Shown here one piece after another: positions 1-7,641 of a stretch of DNA of 14,642 nucleotides. The stretch covers positions 1-14,642 of the forward strand of contig JAISGE010000046.1 of the NCBI GenBank assembly GCA_031263265.1, given 5' to 3'. Below the pieces are notes generated by a model. The model was not told the DNA's origin. It worked only from the letters and a program-made list of their open reading frames with translations, and searched no databases. Each line of letters starts with the position of its first letter. Positions within the stretch are counted from its first letter, which is position 1. Source of the DNA: Treponema sp. Lineage in GTDB: Bacteria; Spirochaetota; Spirochaetia; Treponematales; Breznakiellaceae. The position numbers were made by a program, and so were the translations under genes.

Positions 1-54
1 AGTCCTGCCAAATTCCCCGTTGCGCGAGAAGGCCGTTACCAGCTACCATGCAGT

Positions 55-2508
55 ATGGCTAAATACCCCTTTGATATCATAGAACCAAAATGGCAACGCT
101 ACTGGGAAACCCATAAGACCTTCCAGGCGTTTGAAGACCCTGCTGTCCCTCAGGAGAAGCGGCGATACGTTCTGGACATGTTTCCCTATCCTTCGGCTCA
201 GGGCTTGCATGTGGGACACCCCGAAGGATATACCGCAACGGATATTTATTGCCGCTACCTACGGATGCAGGGCTACCAAGTGCTGCACCCTATGGGCTTT
301 GATGCCTTCGGGCTTCCTGCGGAAAACTACGCCATCAAGACCGGCACCCACCCGGCCCTTACCACTGCCGCAAACATCGAGAAGTTCCGTTCCCAGATAA
401 AGGCTCTAGGGTTTTCTTATGACTGGGATCGGGAAGTGGATACGTCCAGTCCTGAATACTACCGTTGGACTCAGTGGATTTTCCTGAAGCTCTTTGAGAA
501 AGGCTTAGCCTATGAAGCGGAAAGCCCTATCAACTGGTGCCCTTCCTGTAAGACCGGGCTGGCAAACGAAGAAGTAAAGGAAGGAGTCTGTGAGCGTTGT
601 GGGACTAAGGTAAGCCGAAAGCGAATCCGCCAGTGGATACTCAGGATCACCGCGTATGCAGAGCGGCTCTTGGCAGACCTAGAGGGTCTGGATTGGCCTG
701 AGCCGGTGAAACTCATGCAGCGGAACTGGATAGGCAGAAGCGAAGGCGCCAATGTGGTTTTTGCCATTGAGGGCCACCAGGATAAACTCGAAATTTATAC
801 CACTCGGCCCGATACCCTTTTCGGCGTAACCTACATGGTATTGGCTCCAGAACATGGGTTGGTGGACAAGATAAGCACTGCAGAGCAGCGGGAAGCGGTA
901 CAAGCGTACCTAGAGGCTGCGGCCAAGAAAAGCGACTTGGAACGGACCGACCTGGCCAAGGTCAAGACCGGGGTTTTTTCCGGGGCTTTTGCGGTGAACC
1001 CGGTGAACGGGGCGAAGATCCCTATCTGGATAGCGGATTACGTACTCGTCTCCTATGGTACCGGGGCCATCATGGCGGTTCCTGCGCACGATGAACGGGA
1101 CTGGGATTTTGCCACAACCTTTAAGCTCCCCATTGTACAGGTGGTTGCCCCGGAAAAGCCCGGTGCCGGAAAGGGCTACAACGGGAAACCGGCGGCATGT
1201 ACGGCTGCTGAGGGTTGGGCGGTTAATTCCGGTCAATTTGATGGGCTTCCCACTGCCGAGGCCATACCCCGTATTACTGCTTGGCTTGAGGAACAGGGTA
1301 TCGGAAAAAAGGCGGTAAACTATAAACTGAGGGACTGGATCTTCAGCCGGCAGCGGTACTGGGGGGAGCCTATCCCCGTGGTTCATTGCGAACACTGCCA
1401 AACCGTGCATGGATCTGGAATTGTGCCCCTCCCGGAATCGGCCCTTCCCCTGCGGCTCCCGGAGGTTCAGTCCTACACCCCTACCGGTACCGGTGAATCC
1501 CCTCTTGCCCTGATACCTGACTGGGTACATACTACTTGCCCTCGATGCGGGGGTCCGGCCATCCGGGAGACCAATACCATGCCTCAGTGGGCCGGGTCTT
1601 GCTGGTATTATCTCCGTTACCTAGACCCCCATAACCCCAGGGCCTTTGCAGATCGGGACAAGATCGATTACTGGGCTCCGGTGGATCTGTATGTGGGAGG
1701 TACGGAGCATGCGGTTCTGCACCTGCTTTACAGCCGGTTCTGGCATAAGGTGCTCTACGACTTGGGTCTGGTAAATACCAAGGAGCCTTTTCAGCGCCTC
1801 GTAAACCAGGGGATGATCCTGGGGGAGGATAACCAGAAGATGTCCAAGAGCCGGGGAAACGTGATCAATCCGGACGATATTGTGCAGCACTACGGCGCAG
1901 ATGCCATGCGGGTCTACGAGATGTTCATGGGACCCCTCGAGGTGAGTAAGCCTTGGATCACTGCAGGGCTGGTGGGGGTTTCCCGGTTTCTGGAACGGCT
2001 CTGGGGCATCGGTGAAAAGCCCCTGAGTAACGAGCCGGGGACCGAAACCCTCAACCGGCTCCTCCACAAGACCATCAAGAAGGTGAGCCAAGACACCGAG
2101 TCCCTGAACTTCAATACCGCCATCAGCGCCATGATGATCTACTCCACCGAGCTGGCCAAACTACCCCAGATACCCTTGAGTCTCTGGTCTCCATTGGTGC
2201 AGATGGTGAGTGCCTATGCTCCCCACTTGGGAGAGGAGTTGTGGGAAAAGCTGGGAGCTTCTGAAACGGTCTCCAAGTCTGCCTGGCCCCAGTATGATCC
2301 AGCTCTCGCGACAGACCGGGACCTTACTATCGTCGTGCAAGTGAACGGCAAAGTACGGGATAAGTTCATTGCCCCAGCAGGTACACCCCAGGCAGACCTT
2401 GAAAAGCACGCGCTGGCCCTGCCGGGGCTCTCCAAGTGGCTTATGGGAAAGCAGGTGGTCAAGGTTATCGCCGTACAGGATAAACTGGTGAACCTGGTCA
2501 TTGTATAA
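55..2508 (+). CDS. leuS: Leucyl-tRNA synthetase (class I, bacterial type)
   Basis: This 817-residue cytoplasmic enzyme charges tRNA-Leu with leucine using ATP and is essential for translation. The class I signature HVGH lies at residues 52-55, and KMSKS lies at 595-599. The CP1 editing domain appears intact, with the threonine-rich TTRPDT at 249-254 and GTGAIMAVPAHDERD at 335-349, whose Asp346 is the conserved post-transfer editing position in the family. Cys-x-x-Cys pairs near residues 162-183 and again in the 450-520 region fit the zinc-ribbon insertions. The length is normal for the family. The start at 55 gives the usual MAKYPFD-x-I-E opening. No good ribosome binding site is visible at normal spacing; the nearest purine run, AGAAGG, is about 22 bases upstream. 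The 54 bases before it are too few to identify a neighbour. No frameshift or missing motif was seen. Confidence 0.98.
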   Translation: MAKYPFDIIEPKWQRYWETHKTFQAFEDPAVPQEKRRYVLDMFPYPSAQGLHVGHPEGYTATDIYCRYLRMQGYQVLHPMGFDAFGLPAENYAIKTGTHPALTTAANIEKFRSQIKALGFSYDWDREVDTSSPEYYRWTQWIFLKLFEKGLAYEAESPINWCPSCKTGLANEEVKEGVCERCGTKVSRKRIRQWILRITAYAERLLADLEGLDWPEPVKLMQRNWIGRSEGANVVFAIEGHQDKLEIYTTRPDTLFGVTYMVLAPEHGLVDKISTAEQREAVQAYLEAAAKKSDLERTDLAKVKTGVFSGAFAVNPVNGAKIPIWIADYVLVSYGTGAIMAVPAHDERDWDFATTFKLPIVQVVAPEKPGAGKGYNGKPAACTAAEGWAVNSGQFDGLPTAEAIPRITAWLEEQGIGKKAVNYKLRDWIFSRQRYWGEPIPVVHCEHCQTVHGSGIVPLPESALPLRLPEVQSYTPTGTGESPLALIPDWVHTTCPRCGGPAIRETNTMPQWAGSCWYYLRYLDPHNPRAFADRDKIDYWAPVDLYVGGTEHAVLHLLYSRFWHKVLYDLGLVNTKEPFQRLVNQGMILGEDNQKMSKSRGNVINPDDIVQHYGADAMRVYEMFMGPLEVSKPWITAGLVGVSRFLERLWGIGEKPLSNEPGTETLNRLLHKTIKKVSQDTESLNFNTAISAMMIYSTELAKLPQIPLSLWSPLVQMVSAYAPHLGEELWEKLGASETVSKSAWPQYDPALATDRDLTIVVQVNGKVRDKFIAPAGTPQADLEKHALALPGLSKWLMGKQVVKVIAVQDKLVNLVIV

Positions 2509-2652
2509 AGGAATCTTTGATCATGCCGCTCAGCTGATATAAACCCGGCGTATTGGCAGAAGTCTCAGAATTATGACAAGAAATGGATCGTTCCCTGTTG
2601 GTATTGCCGGAAGGCCAGGACTAAGCAGTCAGGTGGGTCTTGGCTTATGATT

Positions 2653-2680
2653 TTGGCATTGCGTGCATTTGTTGTATGTT
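2653..2680 (+). promoter_or_regulatory. Putative sigma-70 promoter of the envelope operon
   Basis: TTGGCA at 2653-2658 (five of six to the -35 consensus) is followed after 16 bases by TATGTT at 2675-2680 (four of six to the -10 consensus). Transcription would begin near 2687, leaving a short leader that still contains GAGG at 2697-2700, ten bases before the transporter ATG at 2711. The remaining leuS-transporter gap (2509-2650) contains no convincing terminator or small gene. Confidence 0.45.
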
Positions 2681-2710
2681 TAGTAGTAGAGGGATTGAGG
2701 TCCGCATAGT

Positions 2711-5383
2711 ATGGAAAAATTGTTTAAGCATCCCTGGCTCATTGTGGGGATTATCACGGGTATCACCATCTTTTTTGCCTTCCAGATTCCCCGGGCGGAA
2801 CTGGATAACAACAACCTTAGGTTTGTGCCTCAAGACGATGAGGCCCGGATTGTATCGGCCTATATTGATGATACCTTCGGCAGTTCCCTGTTTATCCTCG
2901 TGGGACTTGAACGGGAATACGGAACCGTGTTTGACCAGGAATTTCTCGCCCGAATCCGGGACTATGTGGACCGAATCCGGGAAATCGAAATCGTGGGTAC
3001 GGTGAATTCGATCATAAGCACGGATTACATCACCGGAGAAGGGGATGCGGTGGTAGTTGAATCCCTGGTAGGAGATGATTTTTCCGGTACCCTGGAAGAA
3101 ATCACGGAATTGAAGCGCCGGGTTCTCTCCTGGGATCTGTACCGGCGGGCGCTGATCTCTGATGACTTTAGTGCCACCCAGATTCTGATACCCTTGGAAA
3201 TTACCGCGGAAAACGCAGGACGTCCTGATGTGGTGGCCAGCTTCCTGGATATCCGGGACATAGCCCGGGAAATGTTCCAGGACCTTGCGGTGGTGCATGT
3301 AGCCGGTATGCCGGTAATCAGTTCGGCCATCAATGAAGCGGTCCAGCAGGATCTCCTGCTTTTGGTTCCCCTGGTGATTGCTGTGGTGCTGGTGATTGTC
3401 TACCTGCCCTTGCGGCGGATCCGGTTCGTGGTCTTATCCCTGTTCGCGGTCTTGTTAGCCGTAATCTGGTCCATTGGAGCCATGCCCCTAGTGGGGATCA
3501 AGCTATCGGTAATCTCCACGGTGCTTCCGGTCATCCTCATTGCGGTGGGGAGTTCCTATGGCTTACATCTAATCATCCATTATCTGGAAACAGTCAACCT
3601 GGATTTCAGTACCCTAAGCAAGGAAGCTCACCGGGAACTGGTCATTAACTTGATGCGGACCATCTGCAAACCAATCTTCCTCGCAGCCCTGACTACTATG
3701 GTGAGTTTCTTTTCCTTTTGCTTCACCCCGGTACTTCCCATCAAGGAATTCGGTTATTTTTCCGGTTTTGGGGTAACGGTAGCGTTCCTCATTACCATCA
3801 CCTTGATCCCCGCGATTTTGATCCTCTGGGGACCTCGGGTGCTGAGCAAGTTCAAATCCAAAAACACCGGCGTAGACGAACAGTCCCCGGCAAATCACCA
3901 TATCGCGGCTTTCTTTGCATCGGTGGCAAAGCACACCCATCTGATTCTGGGGGTGGCTGCGGTATTATTCGTGGTTTCCCTGTACGGGGCCTCTAAGCTC
4001 ATCATCGACAATGTGTTTTTGGAATATTTTAAGCCTGATACGGATATCAATACCTCCGATGACTTTATCCGGGAGTATTTCGGCGGCTCCAAGGTGATAA
4101 GCGTGGTAGTTCAAGCGGAAAGTCCTGAAATCCTCCTGCATCCTGATACCTTAGGGGCCTTAGATGATCTCCATACCTACCTGGAGACCAAGGTTCCTGA
4201 AACCGGTAAGGTCATGGGATTTACGGATATGGTAAAACGGATCAACCAAGTGTTTAACATGGATGAGTCTCCGTTGGGTATCAAACCCAAAGCCGTGCCT
4301 ACCGAAACCGGGGATTTTGGGTTTGGAGCTGTTTCTGATTTTGGATTCGGCGCTTTTTCCGAAGAGGAGGAGCCCTACCCATCCTCCGAGGCAATACCTG
4401 ATTTGAGCGAAGCTTCGGCGTATACTCCCCGGGAATTGGCAGGCTTGTTTGACCGGGTATTGAGCACCGGAGAGGATCGGGCTATGGATGTTTCCCGGTT
4501 CGTCTGGGAGGTGAAGCAGCAGGTGAATTATGAGGGAGCGGCCTATTACGAGATCCCCCGGGATCCCCTCCGTTATGGAAAGACCCATCCCGAAGAACTC
4601 CAGCAGCTTGTTTCCAATTATTTGGTATTGCTTGCCGGAAACCTAGACTCCTATGCCAATGATCCCCTGGAGCCTACCGCCATAAAGACCACGGTTCAGC
4701 TTCGCACGCTTGGCCAGGCTGATACGGATCAGGTCGTTAAGCGGATCAACGGCTATGTTGAGGCTCATTTCCCTGATACGGTTCAGGTTATCGTAGGGGG
4801 TTCTGCCTTGGTGGAAGGGTCCCTCAACGAGCTGGTGGTTCAGTCCCTATGGAGCTCCTTACTCATTGCGTTTATGGCCCTGTTTGTGATCATGGCGGTC
4901 TGTAACCGCTCGGTAGCAGCGGGTTTACTCAGTATTACCCCTCTTTCCCTGCTGATTCTCATTAACTTGGCGATCATGGGCTTCTTGGGGATTAAACTCA
5001 ACATTGGAACCGCGATGATTTCAAGTCTATCCATGGGTATTGGGATCGATTACACGGTTCATTTTCTCGAAGCCTATAAACGGGAATATCGGGCTTCCGG
5101 GGGAACCGGGGATTTCTTGAAAAGGGCCTATAAGACTTCAGGAATGGCGATCATTGTGGATGCGCTGGCCACGGGATTGGGCTTTGCCGTGCTGCTTTTG
5201 TCCCAATTCACGATGTTGGCGGAGCTGGGCTTACTGATTGCCCTGGCTATGCTCTTGAGCGCCTTAGTGGGACTTATCATCGTTCCAGCGCTTTTGCTGC
5301 TGTTCAAGCCCCGGTTTGTCTGGGCTGAGCCTGGAGCAGGGCAAAGTAAGCGCAAAAGGCATATAATTAAAAAAGAGGTATAG
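2711..5383 (+). CDS. RND-superfamily (MMPL/HAE3-like) transporter
   Basis: This 890-residue inner-membrane protein has the duplicated RND layout. TM1 is at about 8-26, followed by a first periplasmic domain (about 30-212), five helices (about 214-367), TM7 (about 405-427), a second periplasmic domain (about 430-710) and five C-terminal helices (about 712-862). The second half has GIGIDYTVHF around Asp780, typical of a proton-relay helix. The matching first-half segment reads AVGSSYGLH, with Ser282 in place of the Asp. Members of this group (hopanoid transporter HpnN, mycobacterial MmpL) move lipids or other hydrophobic molecules, driven by the proton gradient. The second periplasmic domain carries an acidic, low-complexity insert at 535-555 with two DFGFG repeats. 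The next gene starts five bases after the stop, so it is the first gene of a three-gene operon with a LolA-like protein and a beta-barrel. The substrate cannot be read from sequence. Confidence 0.9.
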   Translation: MEKLFKHPWLIVGIITGITIFFAFQIPRAELDNNNLRFVPQDDEARIVSAYIDDTFGSSLFILVGLEREYGTVFDQEFLARIRDYVDRIREIEIVGTVNSIISTDYITGEGDAVVVESLVGDDFSGTLEEITELKRRVLSWDLYRRALISDDFSATQILIPLEITAENAGRPDVVASFLDIRDIAREMFQDLAVVHVAGMPVISSAINEAVQQDLLLLVPLVIAVVLVIVYLPLRRIRFVVLSLFAVLLAVIWSIGAMPLVGIKLSVISTVLPVILIAVGSSYGLHLIIHYLETVNLDFSTLSKEAHRELVINLMRTICKPIFLAALTTMVSFFSFCFTPVLPIKEFGYFSGFGVTVAFLITITLIPAILILWGPRVLSKFKSKNTGVDEQSPANHHIAAFFASVAKHTHLILGVAAVLFVVSLYGASKLIIDNVFLEYFKPDTDINTSDDFIREYFGGSKVISVVVQAESPEILLHPDTLGALDDLHTYLETKVPETGKVMGFTDMVKRINQVFNMDESPLGIKPKAVPTETGDFGFGAVSDFGFGAFSEEEEPYPSSEAIPDLSEASAYTPRELAGLFDRVLSTGEDRAMDVSRFVWEVKQQVNYEGAAYYEIPRDPLRYGKTHPEELQQLVSNYLVLLAGNLDSYANDPLEPTAIKTTVQLRTLGQADTDQVVKRINGYVEAHFPDTVQVIVGGSALVEGSLNELVVQSLWSSLLIAFMALFVIMAVCNRSVAAGLLSITPLSLLILINLAIMGFLGIKLNIGTAMISSLSMGIGIDYTVHFLEAYKREYRASGGTGDFLKRAYKTSGMAIIVDALATGLGFAVLLLSQFTMLAELGLLIALAMLLSALVGLIIVPALLLLFKPRFVWAEPGAGQSKRKRHIIKKEV

Positions 5384-5388
5384 ATAGA

Positions 5389-6159
5389 ATGAAAAAAATA
5401 ATTCTATTACTGGGTGGATTGGTCGTCTTCGCCGTATTAGCAGAGGCTCAGGATGCAGCCGCTCTCGTACGGGAGTCCCGAAACCGTATCAAGGCTGATA
5501 CGATTTCCACCCGATCCCGCATGGTGCTCACTGCCAAGGATGGGGCTACCAGTGAACGCCAGATTGATCAGTATTCCAAAGACGGCCCCAAGGGGAACCG
5601 GACGATTATCCAGTTTCAGCGTCCTGCAGGAGTGGCAGGTACCCGGTTTCTGACCATGGAGAACCCGGGGAATGCCGATGACCGTTGGATATTTCTGCCT
5701 TCCCTGGGAAAGGTACGCCGGATTGCGGCATCTGAAGGCTCAGGCAGCTTTATGGGTACGGACCTGTCTTACGATGATATTTCCTCTGCAGACCGGGATG
5801 TAGGTTTGGACACCCACACCCTGGTGCGGGAAGAAACCCTCAACGGAAACCCTTGTTATGTGATTGAATCGGTTCCCCGGGATAGGTCCTATCAGTATTC
5901 CCGGATGGCCCAATGGATAGACAAGAACACCAAGGTGAATTACAAGATCGAACTCTACGACCGCCGGGGAACCTTGGTGAAGGTGTTTGAGACCCTGGAA
6001 CTCAAGGAGGTTCAGGGTAGGCTCAGTCCTATGGTAACGAAAATGAGTACCCTGGCAGCCGGGACTTCCACTACCATCTATGCGGATATCCTCAAGTACG
6101 ATGATCCCATTCCTGAAGGGGTCTTTACCACGAAATTTCTTGAAACCGGGAGACCCTAA
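5389..6159 (+). CDS. Periplasmic LolA-like protein (outer membrane lipoprotein-sorting type)
   Basis: This 256-residue protein has a classic signal peptide: Lys2-Lys3, a hydrophobic core to about residue 17, and AEA before Gln21. It lacks a lipobox cysteine, so it should be soluble in the periplasm. The mature part matches the LolA_like fold annotated as outer membrane lipoprotein-sorting protein. It shows a run of beta-strand segments, the FLPSLGKVRRI stretch, and SFMGTDLSYDD, a hallmark of that family. LolA-fold proteins are half-barrels that hold acyl chains, so the likely role is to carry a hydrophobic cargo between the RND transporter and the outer membrane. It is not canonical LolA, and no LolCDE genes are nearby. 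GAGG at 5375-5378, inside the end of the upstream gene, lies ten bases before the ATG. The next gene follows after three bases, consistent with coupled translation. Family is fairly sure; cargo is inferred. Confidence 0.87.
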   Translation: MKKIILLLGGLVVFAVLAEAQDAAALVRESRNRIKADTISTRSRMVLTAKDGATSERQIDQYSKDGPKGNRTIIQFQRPAGVAGTRFLTMENPGNADDRWIFLPSLGKVRRIAASEGSGSFMGTDLSYDDISSADRDVGLDTHTLVREETLNGNPCYVIESVPRDRSYQYSRMAQWIDKNTKVNYKIELYDRRGTLVKVFETLELKEVQGRLSPMVTKMSTLAAGTSTTIYADILKYDDPIPEGVFTTKFLETGRP

Positions 6160-6162
6160 GCC

Positions 6163-7590
6163 ATGAACCGGTTTATGCTTACGGGCTTATGGCTGCTCAT
6201 CCCGGTGGTTTTCTTGGCAGCCCAAGAGGATGATAATGCCGGGTTCGGGTTCGGTTTTGGGAATGAAACCGCGGCGGTTGCGGCTCAACCAGGGGTGAAC
6301 GTCTCTGGGGAAGTGGCGGCTCTGGTCTTGGGTTTTGGCGATGATTTTTCTTCTGCAGATTCCCTCAAACAGGCTTCCTTAGGGGATATTTTTTCTGGAA
6401 AGATCAAGTTCGCCGCTTCTGCTTTTAATGCCGATGGGGTGATCAACCTGAATCTTGCCCCGGTATTTGATGGTTCCTCTCCGGTCCACATAGACGAAGC
6501 CTATATCCGGCTCTATATTGGCGCTTTCACCTTTGAGGGGGGCTTAAGGAAGCTCACCTGGGGTAAGGCCGACACCTTTGGGCCTCTGGATGTGGTGAAT
6601 CCCCTGGACTATACAGACCTTACCTCAATGACCGACCTTTTGGGGATGAAAATACCCCGTCCCCTGCTCCACCTTTCCTATCGCCTAGGTTCATTCTCCG
6701 CCCTAGAAGGGCTGGTGATTCCGGCTTTTGTAGGCCACCGCTTTGCCCCAAACGGTCGGTGGGCACCGGCGCAATTTACCCGCTATCCTGAGCTTATGCA
6801 AAGCCGCATAGCCCAGGCCCTAGCAGAACATCCAGGGTTAATAGCCCCTGATGGTATACAAAAAATACAGGAGCATTATGCACAACTGGATATTGCTTCG
6901 TTCTATCCAAGGACCTTCGGCTTGGAATATATCCAAGCAGGGCTGCGCTTCACCACCACCCTGGGTTCATCAGACCTGGGGATCCAATATTTCTATGGAA
7001 ACCTCTTCAGACCTGCGATCACCATTACCGGTGAGGCTGACTTCATCAAGGATCCATACGGCATACAGCCTAAGCTCCGTTACAACCGGTATCACCAAAT
7101 CGGCGTGGATTATGCCCAGGTAATCGCCAACTTCAACCTACGGGCGGAATTGGCCGCGAATATCACCGAGGACCTTTCCGGGGATGACGGCTCGGTGTAT
7201 AACCCTGCCATAGCCTGGTCCTTAGGCTTTGACCGGGACCTTGTATGGGGTCTCAAGCTGAACTGCCAAGCCACGGAAAGCATACGGCTCATGTACAGCC
7301 AGATAGGGGATAATCCCAGCCTGGATACCGAAGCTGGTCTGTCTATGACCTCCACCCGGATCATCATGGCCCTATCAAGAGCTTTCTTCCGGGATGCACT
7401 GGAACTCAAGATTACGGGGATCTGGGGTATTGAGGATAAGGACTTTTACCTCATCCCTGCCCTGATCTTTACTCACGGCGACTTGGAAGCAGAACTGTCT
7501 GGCGGTATCTTGGGCGGTGATGAGGCGGGGGAACTAGGGCAATACCGCAAAAACAGCTTTGTGAAAGCGATGCTGACCTATACGTTCTAA
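6163..7590 (+). CDS. DUF1302-like outer-membrane beta-barrel protein
   Basis: This 475-residue protein has a signal peptide (hydrophobic core about 5-18, probable cleavage after Ala20) and no lipobox. The mature protein starts with an acidic segment and a GFGFGFG run at 27-33, then LGFGDDF at 56-62. Most of the rest alternates polar and hydrophobic residues in strand-sized stretches and ends in LTYTF, the aromatic C-terminus recognised by the BAM machinery. The segment WGKADTFGPLDVVNPLDY at 133-150 resembles the conserved motif of DUF1302 proteins, which are often encoded with LolA-fold proteins and RND transporters. I infer an outer-membrane channel or acceptor for the cargo moved by the two upstream proteins. 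GGGAG at 6148-6152 serves as ribosome binding site. It is the last gene of the operon, with a hairpin eight bases after the stop. Alternative: an unrelated porin-like barrel. Confidence 0.8.
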   Translation: MNRFMLTGLWLLIPVVFLAAQEDDNAGFGFGFGNETAAVAAQPGVNVSGEVAALVLGFGDDFSSADSLKQASLGDIFSGKIKFAASAFNADGVINLNLAPVFDGSSPVHIDEAYIRLYIGAFTFEGGLRKLTWGKADTFGPLDVVNPLDYTDLTSMTDLLGMKIPRPLLHLSYRLGSFSALEGLVIPAFVGHRFAPNGRWAPAQFTRYPELMQSRIAQALAEHPGLIAPDGIQKIQEHYAQLDIASFYPRTFGLEYIQAGLRFTTTLGSSDLGIQYFYGNLFRPAITITGEADFIKDPYGIQPKLRYNRYHQIGVDYAQVIANFNLRAELAANITEDLSGDDGSVYNPAIAWSLGFDRDLVWGLKLNCQATESIRLMYSQIGDNPSLDTEAGLSMTSTRIIMALSRAFFRDALELKITGIWGIEDKDFYLIPALIFTHGDLEAELSGGILGGDEAGELGQYRKNSFVKAMLTYTF

Positions 7591-7598
7591 GGTAAGTC

Positions 7599-7631
7599 GG
7601 CTTTCCCAAAACCATTAGTTTTGGGAAAGCC
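7599..7631. terminator. Perfect 14-bp inverted repeat between convergent genes
   Basis: GGCTTTCCCAAAAC (7599-7612) and GTTTTGGGAAAGCC (7618-7631) are exact reverse complements separated by the five bases CATTA. The hairpin starts eight bases after the barrel gene stop and ends ten bases before the pheT stop on the other strand, the normal place for a shared bidirectional terminator. Neither side has a strong T-run after the stem, so it is not a textbook intrinsic terminator. It may act as a transcript 3' end stabiliser or with a termination factor. Confidence 0.7.
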
Positions 7632-7641
7632 TCTGTTATCA

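Noticed and set aside
910..1530. 206-residue frame opposite leuS
   Set aside because: It is antisense to a fully intact leuS and shows no family motif; long antisense frames are expected opposite GC-biased third positions.
2509..2650. Possible terminator or small RNA after leuS
   Set aside because: Only 4-base complementary arms (GCCG/CGGC) are visible and there is no T-run; nothing beyond chance.
2645..3298. 217-residue minus-strand frame opposite the RND gene start
   Set aside because: No recognisable domain; it runs across the promoter and start of a clear gene in the opposite direction.
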